Shown: positions 17,057-25,872, numbered from the stretch's first letter. The stretch is DNA of 64,000 bases from Oceanirhabdus seepicola (GCF_023684385.1 NZ_JAGSOJ010000003.1:620001-684000); one strand, 5' to 3'. A program made the numbers and translations. The notes: a model not told the origin generated them from the letters alone.

Positions 17057-18142
17057 ATGAGTTTTCAATTACCAAAGTTTACGCCACCGGATTTTACACA
17101 AGACTTTCTTGTTGATGCTCCAAACTGCAAAACAGTAGAGGTAGTTAAAGAGGGAGTTTCACCAAAAAATTATCATGCAATGTCGATTTATCCAGAATAT
17201 TTTAAGATAGAGGGAAAATGGGTAATAGCTAACGAGAGTAGGATGGATACTGTTGCTGTTGTTACACCAGATGATAATATTGAAGTAGTTGAGTTTAGAA
17301 ATTTAAAAATTGGGGACAAGGTAGTAATAGGGAGAGCAGAAGATGCTAGCCAAGGTATATATGTATATACTGGAGGATTTAAGGTTGGACAAGGTGTTGA
17401 AGACACCTTTGCATTTAGATCCGGTAGATCAAGAGAAACGGCTTTTTCTAAGGATTATGATGAGTTATATGAGATTATGAAATATGAAAAAGAAAATAAT
17501 GGAAAAATAGTTTGGGTATTAGGGCAATCACTTGGATTAGATGATGATGCAAGAAATTCATTAACGTCTCTTATAGAGCAAGGATATGCACAGGCTATTA
17601 TAACAGGAAATACTCTTGCAGCCTTTGACTTAGAAAAAGGAATGATGGGAACAAATTTAGGTCAAGAGAATTATGAAGTATACGATAATGAGCACTACGA
17701 ATATATGGAAACTATAAATGAAGCTAGAAGAGCAGGTTCAATAGAAGAACTTGTAGCTTCAGGAAAAGTCAAAGATGGAATATTAAAAGCTTGTGTAGAG
17801 AATGATGTTCCAGTAGTACTTGCAGGTACTATAAGAGATAGATTCCTATTACCTAATGTATTTGATAATGTATATGAGGCACAAGATGCTATGAGAAAGC
17901 ATACTAGAAAAGCAACTATGCTTATATGTGTATCCTCAGTACTCTATACTATAGCTTCAGGTAATATGACACCTTCTTATACTGTAAAAGATGGAGTTGT
18001 CAGACCAGTATATATATATTCTATAGATATACAAGAGTTTTCTGTTAACAAATTATCTGATAGGGGAACATTAGAGGTTAAGACTTTAGTTACAAATGCT
18101 CAAGACTTTATAAATAATGTAGCAAGAGGGGTAACTAAGTAA
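17057..18142 (+). CDS. LOR/SDH-domain protein (TIGR00300 family; ornithine cyclodeaminase-like), paralogue 2
   Basis: A 361-residue paralogue of the preceding gene, beginning with the same MSF-LPKFTPPDFT motif and roughly half identical by eye. Its ribosome binding site is GAGGAGG. Family blocks are conserved (YFKIEGKWVIANESRMDTVA, VEFRNLKIGDKVVIGR, ITGNTLAAFDLEKG, EARRAGSIEELVASGKVKDG). The two copies diverge most in the segment after the LOR/SDH domain (HINGFHSLPKVKRRR against YTGGFKVGQGVEDTF), which could be where substrate or partner specificity differs. They may form a heteromer or act on different amino acids. A hairpin follows before the larB remnant. Confidence 0.78.
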   Translation: MSFQLPKFTPPDFTQDFLVDAPNCKTVEVVKEGVSPKNYHAMSIYPEYFKIEGKWVIANESRMDTVAVVTPDDNIEVVEFRNLKIGDKVVIGRAEDASQGIYVYTGGFKVGQGVEDTFAFRSGRSRETAFSKDYDELYEIMKYEKENNGKIVWVLGQSLGLDDDARNSLTSLIEQGYAQAIITGNTLAAFDLEKGMMGTNLGQENYEVYDNEHYEYMETINEARRAGSIEELVASGKVKDGILKACVENDVPVVLAGTIRDRFLLPNVFDNVYEAQDAMRKHTRKATMLICVSSVLYTIASGNMTPSYTVKDGVVRPVYIYSIDIQEFSVNKLSDRGTLEVKTLVTNAQDFINNVARGVTK

Positions 18143-18191
18143 GATAGTTAAAATGGACACACCTTTATGATAATGTGGTTTTATTATGCAA

Positions 18192-18234
18192 GAGGATGTA
18201 GGAATTATGATGATTTCTATAATTCCTAATCCTC
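18192..18234 (+). terminator. Hairpin after the LOR/SDH pair
   Basis: GAGGAT+GTAGGAATTAT pairs with ATAATTCCTA+ATCCTC, about 16 bp with one mismatch. The tract after it is only ATTTGTG, so termination may be weak, with some read-through toward larC. Confidence 0.5.
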
Positions 18235-18405
18235 ATTTGTGGGATATGGAGCTCACCACTTTTATCAATGTTTAATTGTTGTTCAAGTGGGGTAGGAGTT
18301 GTAAATATAGAGAATGGATTTGGAACAGCTTATTTAGCTAGTACAATAATAAAACAAAAGAAAGAGGGTAAATTGGAGCTATGGAAGAGAGAGTTCTATA
18401 TGTAG
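18235..18405 (+). pseudogene. larB: larB remnant (C-terminal end only)
   Basis: Codons from about 18238 give VGYGAH. After a frame change, from about 18256 onward, they give PLLSMFNCCSSGVGVVNIEN and GFGTAYLAS, ending at a stop at 18403-18405. This is the highly conserved C-terminal end of LarB, the NaAD carboxylase/hydrolase of nickel-pincer cofactor synthesis (family pattern: GYGAxFGG...MLN-x-C-x-x-G-V-x-VVNI-x-NGFGA). The other ~190 residues of LarB are missing and the upstream hairpin abuts the remnant. Its end overlaps the larC start by 25 bases, as in intact larBC operons. Confidence 0.7.
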
Positions 18406-19628
18406 ATTGTCTATCAGGTATAAGTGGAGATATGACAATTGGTATGTTGCTTGATTTAGGTCTTGATAAAGATAAGTTTATAGAGGATTTAAATAAGCTT
18501 AATATATCAGAGTATAAAATTAATATTGAAAAAGGACAGAAAAATGGAATAACAGGGACTAACTTCAACGTAATACTAAATGAATCACATACATATAATA
18601 ATGAAGATGAGGCAGAGCAGATTTATGAACATCAACATACACATAATCATGAACACTGCCGAGGAATAAAAGAAATATTTAAAATTATAGATGAAAGTAA
18701 GTTAAATAAAGAAGTAAAAACATTAAGTAAGAAAATATTTAATGAGGTAGCTAAAGCAGAAGCAACGGTACATAATGAGGATATAGATAAAGTTCATTTT
18801 CATGAAGTTGGAGCAGTAGATTCTATTGTAGATATCGTGGGTACAGCTATATTAATAGATATGTTAAAAGTGGACAAAATTATTTCGTCACCTATACATA
18901 TAGGTACTGGCTTTGTAAAGTGCCAACATGGAAAAATACCAGTACCAGCACCAGCAACGCTTGAAATACTTAAGGGAATCCCAGTATATTCAAAGGGAAT
19001 AAGAAGTGAATTAGTAACTCCAACAGGAGCTGCAATTGTCAAGGTTTTAGTGGATGAATTTAAATATGTTGATAATATGATAATTGATAAAATAGGTTAT
19101 GGACTAGGGGATAGAGATTTAGAAATAGCCAACTTACTAAGAGGAGTAATACTAAAAAGAAAACTAGATGAATCATTAATTATGTTAGAATGTAATATTG
19201 ATGATATGAATCCAGAAATATATTCTTACCTTATACCAAAGGCATTAGAAAAAGGTGCTAAGGATATTTTCCTAACTAATATTGTTATGAAAAAGAATAG
19301 ACCAGGTATAAAAATTAACTTACTTTGTGATGAAGATAAAAGTGAAATCTTTGAAAAGCTATTATTTGAAGAAACAACAACATTAGGTCTAAGAAAGACA
19401 AAAGTAGATAAAGTAAAACTAAAAAGTAAATTTCAAAAAGTGAGCACTATTTATGGAGATGTAACTATAAAAATATGTTATAACAATTCAGAAATAATCA
19501 AATATGCGCCAGAGTATGAAGAGTGTAGAATGCTAGCAGAAAAAAATAGTGTTCCTATTAGAAAGGTATTTGAAGAAGCTAATTACAACTTCAAGAAAAA
19601 TATAAATGATGGAAAAGTTAAAAAATAA
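18381..19628 (+). CDS. larC: Nickel-pincer cofactor biosynthesis protein LarC
   Basis: A 415-residue protein with the LarC start YVDCLSGISGDMTIGMLLDL, a His-rich insert (HQHTHNHEHC, about residues 85-95), VHFHEVGAVDSIVDIVG and the C-terminal CNIDDMNPE. LarC inserts nickel into the pyridinium bis-thiocarboxylate mononucleotide (CTP-dependent cyclometallase) to make the NPN cofactor of lactate racemase and related enzymes. No larE or larA is in the window, and larB is only a remnant upstream. If the cofactor is made, LarB and LarE must be encoded elsewhere. The likely local client is one or both LOR/SDH proteins upstream. Confidence 0.92.
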   Translation: MEERVLYVDCLSGISGDMTIGMLLDLGLDKDKFIEDLNKLNISEYKINIEKGQKNGITGTNFNVILNESHTYNNEDEAEQIYEHQHTHNHEHCRGIKEIFKIIDESKLNKEVKTLSKKIFNEVAKAEATVHNEDIDKVHFHEVGAVDSIVDIVGTAILIDMLKVDKIISSPIHIGTGFVKCQHGKIPVPAPATLEILKGIPVYSKGIRSELVTPTGAAIVKVLVDEFKYVDNMIIDKIGYGLGDRDLEIANLLRGVILKRKLDESLIMLECNIDDMNPEIYSYLIPKALEKGAKDIFLTNIVMKKNRPGIKINLLCDEDKSEIFEKLLFEETTTLGLRKTKVDKVKLKSKFQKVSTIYGDVTIKICYNNSEIIKYAPEYEECRMLAEKNSVPIRKVFEEANYNFKKNINDGKVKK

Positions 19629-19635
19629 GTATAAG

Positions 19636-19935
19636 CTAAGTGGTTCGGGCGAACCTATAATATACCTTAACGGTCGCCCTATCCGCACATTTTTCTATTC
19701 TTCTATATAGATTTCTCCACTCAATGTCTGTGAGTAAGTGAGTATAGTAACCTAAATAAAAAAAATCGTTCATATCTCACACTTATATTATACCAATGAG
19801 AAATTTTTTAGGTGGAATAAATTTACTATAATCTTCATTAGGTATTCCACAATCTGCTCAAATATTTCCAATTAAAAAATGAATAGTACTTAATTCAGGA
19901 TACTTAACCAACAAAAAATGGTCTGAATTGATGTT
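19636..19935 (-). pseudogene. Remnant of a zinc-dependent phospholipase-C-like (PF00882-type) protein
   Basis: Minus-strand frames read YPELSTIHFLIGNI-stop-ADCGIPNEDYSKFIPPKK and, after frameshifts, FYLGYYTHLLTDIEW then RNLYRRIEK. These blocks match the short zinc-dependent phospholipase-C-like hydrolases of Firmicutes (GNIAPD.G.PNEDW..F.PPK, and YLGY..HLLTD.. W). The N-terminus, the histidine-rich centre and the reading frame are lost. Two intact, different members are at 31871 and 42321. An imperfect inverted repeat (GGGCGAACC/GGTCGCCC, 19648-19681) lies in its distal end. Confidence 0.6.
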
Positions 19936-19940
19936 ATATA

Positions 19941-20843
19941 CTATTTTAAGCTATCAATCAAATTTCGCCCTAATGAAAAGATTCTCTTATCACCAATACT
20001 TGCTCCATATGTTATATCTGCTATAGCCATTTTAATACTTACAATTTTAAGTTGAAGTTGTTTCTTTTCACTATTATTCAATCCATATCCTTCAAATAAA
20101 GCTTTTCTTAACTTAGGTCTATTTTGGGTATATCTTTCAATTACTACTCCAAAACTATCAACGTCAATTCCCCAAAGCATATTTTCAAAGTCAATAAATC
20201 CTGTAAACTTACCATTCTTATCTACCATCCAATTATTTTGTGAAAAGTCCCAGTTAGTTGGAACTGGCTTGCTATTTACAAAAACATCACTATGCTTCAT
20301 ACACCATTCAACTAATTTCTTATCACTATTATTAAGTAATTCTTTATCATATCCTGATTTTAAAATACTTTCTAATGCACAATTAATATAATCAACAGGA
20401 TTTGTTTTTACGTTACTATCAAGCGGGGATCCATCAGCCGCTGGAACTCCAAAATATGTTCCCTTAAAATTATTATGCAATTCCTTAAGTAATTCTCCTG
20501 CTTTATAATAAACTGGTTTCAATATATTCTCGTCATTTATTTGATATTCATTTATTGTCTTCCCATAAATTGGGGTAGTAATTATTCCATATGAATTATC
20601 TTGATTAAAAGAATGAATAAGTTTTGGGGCATACTCACTAAATATTTGAGTCCAATTTTTATATGCGTAAACTTCAGGACTCCACCGGCTTAATCTGTTA
20701 TAAATTTTAATAAACATTCTTCTATTATTAGTTATAATTTCTAATACTCCTGTTCTGTTACTACTATTCCTATGGTCTTTAATAATTTCAAATTCTCCTA
20801 CCAATGAATTAACGGTAGTAGTAATTTCTTCATTAATAATCAT
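19941..20843 (-). CDS. Aminoglycoside phosphotransferase (APH)-family protein
   Basis: A 300-residue protein with GGAGG before the ATG at 20843. It has a kinase-like fold of the APH/choline kinase family: an N-terminal lysine strand (RRMFIKIYNRL), the catalytic loop region at NWDFSQNNWMVD (about residues 205-216) and the metal-binding GFIDFENMLWGID. The usual HGD motif of the catalytic loop reads NWD here, so the aspartate and downstream asparagine are kept but the histidine is replaced. It probably phosphorylates a small hydroxyl compound. An antibiotic-resistance role is not implied. It is monocistronic and the lysin-like neighbour downstream is a pseudogene. Confidence 0.75.
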   Translation of the reverse strand: MIINEEITTTVNSLVGEFEIIKDHRNSSNRTGVLEIITNNRRMFIKIYNRLSRWSPEVYAYKNWTQIFSEYAPKLIHSFNQDNSYGIITTPIYGKTINEYQINDENILKPVYYKAGELLKELHNNFKGTYFGVPAADGSPLDSNVKTNPVDYINCALESILKSGYDKELLNNSDKKLVEWCMKHSDVFVNSKPVPTNWDFSQNNWMVDKNGKFTGFIDFENMLWGIDVDSFGVVIERYTQNRPKLRKALFEGYGLNNSEKKQLQLKIVSIKMAIADITYGASIGDKRIFSLGRNLIDSLK

Positions 20844-21150
20844 TTTTCTATTAATCCTCCATCTTTATTTTAATTCACTAAATGGATGTCAATTATCTCT
20901 AGAAAGTTACAATGTTACTTGCTCAATTTTTCTTGCATATATGACACAATACTACTCAAAATATGTAATAACTAACCATACAATTATAGCATAAGTTTTC
21001 CATTTATGGTTATATCATAGAAAGATTATAGCGCAACACCATAGTTAATTCCTAGGAATACGACGGATAGTTACATATATGATATTATGTTAACTAAAAT
21101 AATGTAAACCAAAACATTAAAAAGTAATACTAAGGGGGAGCATACTTAGG
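20844..21150. other. Intergenic region, no gene seen
   Basis: AT-rich. It should contain the promoter of the kinase gene (minus strand) and the 3' end of the DJ-1/PfpI transcript. A weak hairpin CTAAG/CTTAG at about 21129-21149 stands just after the PfpI stop. Confidence 0.4.
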
Positions 21151-21777
21151 TTAAATACTCTGTGAAATAAGCTCTTTATAATATTTAGGGTCACCGGTAG
21201 AATAATAGTTGTACCACGATTCAATAATCTCACAAGGGAATACATTCAAATATTGTATAATGTGTTTCGCCCACAACAAACCTCCTGCTGAACTAGCTGT
21301 TATCAAGTTACAATCTACAACAGCTGGAGAATTAACATATAACTCTTTACCACTATATTGTTTTGAGAATAATGTTAGGTAATCTAAAGAATTGCTTGTA
21401 TGCTTGAATTTATCTAAAACTTTTAAATTAGCCAAAGCAAGTGTCGCTCCACATATAGCCCCTACAAGAATACCCTTATCTATATATGATAAGGCTTTTT
21501 CTAAAATCTGATTGTTTTCTTCACTGTTCCATGATTCTGCACCAGGCAAAAGCAAAGCAACAATATTATGTTCATCTATTTCATCTAATAAACAATCTGG
21601 AGTAATAGTTAATCCACCAATTGTTTGTATTGGATTCTTACTAGTGCTAACAGTTTTAATTACAAATTCTCTATTTTGTTTTTTCAGCATAGATTCCATA
21701 CTAATCGCTTGTAGAATATAGCCAACTTCCCATTCAGCCATAGATTCTAAAATGTAAAGATATATAATTTTGTTCAT
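21151..21777 (-). CDS. DJ-1/PfpI-family protein
   Basis: A 208-residue class I glutamine amidotransferase-like protein. The nucleophile elbow GAICGATLALANL holds the conserved cysteine at about residue 113, and LLLPGAESWNSEENNQ is the expected preceding loop. AGGAGG stands seven bases before the ATG. DJ-1/PfpI members act as proteases, deglycases or hydrolases, and the exact activity is not predictable. It lies 53 bases downstream of a WYL-domain regulator on the same strand, and a double inverted repeat sits in that gap, so regulation by that protein is likely. Confidence 0.82.
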   Translation of the reverse strand: MNKIIYLYILESMAEWEVGYILQAISMESMLKKQNREFVIKTVSTSKNPIQTIGGLTITPDCLLDEIDEHNIVALLLPGAESWNSEENNQILEKALSYIDKGILVGAICGATLALANLKVLDKFKHTSNSLDYLTLFSKQYSGKELYVNSPAVVDCNLITASSAGGLLWAKHIIQYLNVFPCEIIESWYNYYSTGDPKYYKELISQSI

Positions 21778-21802
21778 TCTCTTCCTCCTAAAACTAATTT
21801 AA

Positions 21803-21846
21803 GAACAGTATAGCACAAGAATAGTGACACCTATATGTCACTGTTC
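21803..21846 (-). promoter_or_regulatory. Nested inverted repeats between WYL regulator and pfpI-type gene
   Basis: Outer arms GAACAGT (21803-21809) / ACTGTTC (21840-21846) enclose inner arms AGTGACA (21823-21829) / TGTCACT (21836-21842). The inner repeat overlaps the stop of the regulator gene. It may be an attenuating hairpin or an operator; the sequence alone does not decide. Confidence 0.4.
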
Positions 21847-22760
21847 TCATAATTTTTTATTAAAGTATTTTTCAAATGTTCTTTAATTTTTTGCTGGTAG
21901 GATAAAGGTGAAAGAACTTTAATTTTTTCTCCAAAACCTAAAATGATAGAAAACATAATAAAGTCATTTTCTTTTATAGTAATCTTTTTAACGATAGATG
22001 TTTCCGACACATTGATAACATCACCATCAAAATATTCATTAATCAAAACCTGAATTTCTTTAGAATATTCAATAGTAACATATATATTGTGCGTATCTCT
22101 TTTTTTTTCATAATCAGCAAGTAACTTTGCTACATCATAATCATTATGAAAATTCTCCTCACTTATTTCTAAATTTTTCATTCTTACTATCTTAAACATG
22201 CGAAAATCACTTTTCTCTAAATCATAACCAAAAGCGTACCAAGAGTACCATTTATAGAAAACATGTATGGTATTGCATTTAACTATTCGAGTATCACTAT
22301 TGAGGTTAGTGTATTGAAATAAGACTTTTTTATTATGCTGAACAGCTTCTTTTAACATAGAAATATAGGAAATTATACTTTTGTTCTCATTTACTACAGA
22401 AAAATCAATATTTAGTCCATGATTATTATTTTGATCAGAATATATATGTTTTACTTTTTCATAGGTTTCATGAACCTTTTTATCACCATAAACACTTTTC
22501 AAGCTTTGTAGAGCAAGAAGAATATATTCAGAGTTGGCATTATCAATTATTTTTTCATTTAACTTATATTCAGGATTAATTGAATAACCACCTTTAGATC
22601 CTATTTGTGAATAAATTGGAACACCTGCTAATGTCAATGTATCTATATCACGAATAATTGTTCTTCGAGAAACATTAAAATGTTCAGCTAAACTATTTGC
22701 ACTAACATTATTTCTATTTATTAAATAAAATAATATTCCTAACAATCTTTCAATTTTCAT
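21831..22760 (-). CDS. YafY-type HTH/WYL-domain transcriptional regulator
   Basis: About 309 residues from the second of two adjacent ATGs (22763/22760) after GAGGTGAG. The longer frame to 22811 has no binding site. The N-terminal HTH_11 domain (residues 1-60) reads ERLLGILFYLINRNNVSANS and RRTIIRDIDTLTLAGVPIYS. A central WYL domain (about 130-220) includes HVFYKWYSWYAFGYDLEKSD. A C-terminal WCX extension follows. WYL proteins bind ligands or nucleic acid and often regulate an adjacent gene, here the DJ-1/PfpI gene downstream. It appears intact. Confidence 0.85.
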   Translation of the reverse strand: MKIERLLGILFYLINRNNVSANSLAEHFNVSRRTIIRDIDTLTLAGVPIYSQIGSKGGYSINPEYKLNEKIIDNANSEYILLALQSLKSVYGDKKVHETYEKVKHIYSDQNNNHGLNIDFSVVNENKSIISYISMLKEAVQHNKKVLFQYTNLNSDTRIVKCNTIHVFYKWYSWYAFGYDLEKSDFRMFKIVRMKNLEISEENFHNDYDVAKLLADYEKKRDTHNIYVTIEYSKEIQVLINEYFDGDVINVSETSIVKKITIKENDFIMFSIILGFGEKIKVLSPLSYQQKIKEHLKNTLIKNYENSDI

Positions 22761-22892
22761 CATCTCACCTCGATTCAATATATATATTGATTTTATAGTG
22801 TTATGCAACAAATGGCAACGAATTTCAGTACTTAGAACTGCTTATTTATAGTCCGCCAAGCACCAAAGTGGTGTAAATAATGGAAAATTTGT

Positions 22893-23025
22893 AATGAACA
22901 ATATGAAGAATTATATAGTATAGGCACCGTATTATTGAAATTACGGTGGTTATATTTTTTTACATACAAGTACGTAAAACTAGGCAGGGATTTACATTTA
23001 TTGATCATGGACCTGACACCTTAGC
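22893..23025. repeat. Dispersed repeat with terminator-like hairpin, copy A
   Basis: Shares about 130 bases with 31661-31795 (copy C), and its first 45-50 bases with 24583-24634 (copy B). It contains CACCGTA/TACGGTG followed by a T-run (terminator shape). No protein is supported in the shared 3' part. Confidence 0.7.
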
Positions 23026-23045
23026 AGAAACTGGAAGTTTCTGCT
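23023..23045. terminator. Hairpin AGCAGAAACT / AGTTTCTGCT
   Basis: A 10-bp perfect stem with a three-base loop upstream of the leucine-rich repeat gene. No T-run is attached, so its role is open. Confidence 0.35.
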
Positions 23046-23192
23046 TGCTACTAAGCATTAAGCACAAAATAGTTTATTAAAAAACGTAGAAAAATCTGTT
23101 TTATCAACAATATATTCCTAAATAACATAAATGATGATAAAATAGTTAAGGCGGTTTTTGAATGATTATTAAAAAAAGAAGGAGATTGGAGT

Positions 23193-24563
23193 ATGAAAAT
23201 AAAAAAGGTATTTATTTTAATAGCTATTACTATAGCTATTGCTATGTTGGCGGTACTATTCACGAACATTTTTTCAAAATTTGAAATTTCTGATGAAACT
23301 TTAATAGGTATGAAGGATAAGAAGGTAGCATCTGGTCATATTGAAATACCTAATAGTGTAACGAAAATTGCTAATAGGGCTTTCGCAAATTGTACTGATT
23401 TAACATCGGTAACTATTCCAAAGAGCGTTACAGAGATTGGTAATAGGGCTTTTGAAAATTGTACTAACTTAACGTCGGTAACAATTTTAGATGGTGTTAC
23501 AGAGATTGGTAATAGGGCATTTAAAGACTGTACTAATTTACTGTCTGTAACTATTCCAGATAGTGTAAAGAATATTGGGATGGAATCATTTGAAGGCTGC
23601 ACTAGCTTAGAGTCGGTAACCATTCCAGAAGGTTTGAATAAAATTCGAGCGTCGACATTTGAAGGCTGCACTAACTTAACAACGGTAAGAATTTCAGAGG
23701 GTGTAACATTGATTGAGGATGATGCATTTAAAGGCTGTACAAGCTTAGATTCGGTAACAATTCCAAAGAGCGTTACAGCGATTGGTAATTCGGCATATAA
23801 CGACTGCACTAGTTTAACATCGGTAACCATTCAAGATGGTGTAATCTGGATTCAGGATGATGCATTTAACGGTTGTACTAGCTTAGAGTCGGTAACCATT
23901 CCAAAGAGCATGATAGAGATTGGTAATTCGGCATTTAACGATTGCACTAGTTTAACATCGGTAATCATTCCTGATGGTGTGACGGAGATTCAGGATGATG
24001 CATTTAACGGTTGTACTAGCTTAGAGTCGGTAACCATTCCAAAGAGCGTGAAAAAGATTGGTAATTTTGCATTTTATGAATGTACTAGCTTAACGTCGGT
24101 AACTATTCCAAAGAGCGTCAAGAAGATTGGTTATTCGGCATTTAACAGATGTACTAGTTTACTGACGGTAACCATTCCAGATGGTGTTAAGAATATTGAT
24201 ACAGCGACATTTAGACATTGCTCTAGCTTAACATCGGTAACCATTCCAGATGGTGTGACAGTGATTGATACCTTGGCATTTCAAGGCTGCACTAGTTTAA
24301 CATCGGTAACTATTCCAGATGGTGTGAAGAATATTGGAGCATGTGCTTTTGATGGCTGCACTAATTTAGCACCATTTAAAATCCCAAAAGAAGTTAGTGA
24401 TAAAACGACAATGGACATGATACGGTATACTCCTTATGAGCCTGCTGATTATATGAGACCTTCTGATCATCATAAAAAAACTGAAGATGAAAAGTTATTT
24501 GAAGAGGTTAAAGAAGGACTAACAGAGCTATATAAACAAAATAATTGGCCTGGTGCCGAATAA
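23193..24563 (+). CDS. BspA-type leucine-rich repeat surface protein
   Basis: A 456-residue protein with AGAAGGAG upstream. Residues 1-30 are a basic start plus one hydrophobic helix (signal anchor or uncleaved signal), so it faces outside. Residues 56-400 hold 15 consecutive 23-residue LRR_5 units of the form V-x-x-I-x-x-x-A-F-x-x-C-T-S-L-x-S-V-T-I-P-x-(G/S). The C-terminus (YTPYEPADYMRPSDHHKK) is polar with no cell-wall anchor motif. BspA-like repeats in other bacteria mediate adhesion; in clostridia their role is mostly unknown. The units are 69 bp each and close in sequence, so repeat number should vary. The gene is flanked by two copies of a dispersed repeat. Confidence 0.88.
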   Translation: MKIKKVFILIAITIAIAMLAVLFTNIFSKFEISDETLIGMKDKKVASGHIEIPNSVTKIANRAFANCTDLTSVTIPKSVTEIGNRAFENCTNLTSVTILDGVTEIGNRAFKDCTNLLSVTIPDSVKNIGMESFEGCTSLESVTIPEGLNKIRASTFEGCTNLTTVRISEGVTLIEDDAFKGCTSLDSVTIPKSVTAIGNSAYNDCTSLTSVTIQDGVIWIQDDAFNGCTSLESVTIPKSMIEIGNSAFNDCTSLTSVIIPDGVTEIQDDAFNGCTSLESVTIPKSVKKIGNFAFYECTSLTSVTIPKSVKKIGYSAFNRCTSLLTVTIPDGVKNIDTATFRHCSSLTSVTIPDGVTVIDTLAFQGCTSLTSVTIPDGVKNIGACAFDGCTNLAPFKIPKEVSDKTTMDMIRYTPYEPADYMRPSDHHKKTEDEKLFEEVKEGLTELYKQNNWPGAE

Positions 24564-24582
24564 TATTAAATACTAAATTAGT

Positions 24583-24634
24583 AATAATCAATATGAAGAA
24601 TTATATATTACAGCCACCGTAGTATTGAAATTAC
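24583..24634. repeat. Dispersed repeat, copy B (truncated)
   Basis: Matches copy A (22893-) over about 50 bases up to GTAGTATTGAAATTAC, then changes to unrelated sequence. Together with copy A it brackets the BspA-type gene. Confidence 0.65.
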
Positions 24635-25010
24635 CAGAAGATGTTCAAAAATGTGTTATGTATGGAGATTTTAACAAAGCAGAAGAACTTAGAGTACATA
24701 TTCCTATTCCAAAACCAGCAGTCCAAATTTAAAATATTAAAATACTATCTACTGTTGCAGAAAAGAATTTTATTGCACCAGAAGAAAGAAGCCAAAGAAC
24801 TGTATATTTTAAAAAAACTGCTGAAAGTGAGGATGAATTTTTAGTTGAATATACTTATGAAAATCATATAAAATACAACGACTTAGATTCTTCAGAATAG
24901 ATTCATATGATAATCAGGTGGGAGAAGCAGAATATTCAGATAGTGGACTATGTGTTGGAGATTTTGAGAGTATAAAAGAAATAATTGATATACATGAGAT
25001 TAGCAAGTAA
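24635..25010 (+). pseudogene. Decayed coding remnant, family not recognised
   Basis: Frames here look protein-like: PEDVQKCVMYGDFNKAEELR, then after a stop EERSQRTVYFKKTAESEDEF and VEYTYENHIKYNDLD. They contain several stops and no start. I do not recognise the family. No ribosome binding site is attached to any ATG in it. Confidence 0.35.
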
Positions 25011-25098
25011 AAACTGTCTCTACGTTTCTTGTTTTTATAATGTGATCAGATTAATAACATGAAAATGCAAACTTTAATAAGAAGAAATATCAATGAGA

Positions 25099-25145
25099 AG
25101 CTATCAAAGTGGTCATAATTAGAGCACTTTGATAGCTGTTTTGTT
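25099..25145. terminator. Repeated terminator, copy 1
   Basis: A 13-bp perfect stem AGCTATCAAAGTG / CACTTTGATAGCT followed by GTTTTGTTT. The same hairpin and flanks recur at 29560-29607. Confidence 0.7.
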
Positions 25146-25352
25146 TACATTAGGCGGTACTTTAATCATTATTTATATAACTTTAAGAGTTTAAATATAA
25201 ATACACATTATTCTCATGATTCACTACAAACTGAATTTTAATTCTTCTTCTTACTTTCGCTGTAGATAGCAACACAAGCACATAAAATAGCAGCATCTAT
25301 CGCAATCAAAAGGACACCGTTCATTTAAAATTCCTACTATTAAATTAATTAA

Positions 25353-25658
25353 CAATTATATGAATGCAAAAAAAGTTTTAATGAATTACTTCCACAAGGA
25401 AAGTACACAAAGGATAATTATATTTATGTGGTTGTAAATAGCGACAATCAGGGTGTAGGATTTATATGGTATCAAAAGTATAATGAAGATATAGCGTTTA
25501 TTTGTGATTTCTTAATACTTGAAAAGTTCCGTAAACAAGATTATGGAAATCAGACTTTACTTTTGCTTGAAAAAGAAGTAAAAGAAAAGAGTTTTAATGA
25601 AATATTACTTAAGGTTTTTAAATATAATAAACCTGCTTTTTCCTTATATAAAGTTTAG
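25353..25658 (+). pseudogene. GNAT acetyltransferase fragment
   Basis: The reading frame gives FNELLPQGKYTKDNYIYVVV, then GVGFIWYQKYNEDIAFICDF, LEKFRKQDYGNQTLLLLE and FKYNKPAFSLY before the stop. This is the acetyl-CoA-binding core of a GNAT domain (R-x-x-x-x-G-x), but the N-terminal strands, the start and the last strands are absent. The DNA from 25146 to 25352 holds nothing else recognisable. Confidence 0.55.
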
Positions 25659-25872
25659 AATACAAAATAAGAGATGAAGAAAATCAGAATATATCTATGT
25701 TGAAAAGTATTTGAAATTTCAACTGTGCTACAATATTTTTTGTTTACATATCATTTGCTTTAAGTTTATCTAATAAAATATTTAATTAATATAAAAAAAA
25801 TATTATACTTAGTATAGTAATAAATTAATTGATATCTACAAATAGAAAAAAACAAGATTGAGGTGTTTATAT

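Noticed and set aside
23336..23830. 164-codon open frame antisense to the LRR gene
   Set aside because: Periodic composition mirrors the 69-bp repeats on the other strand. It has no start signals and no independent support.
23358..24393. Tandem repeats as a CRISPR array
   Set aside because: Units are in-frame 23-residue leucine-rich repeats without unique spacers; no cas genes.
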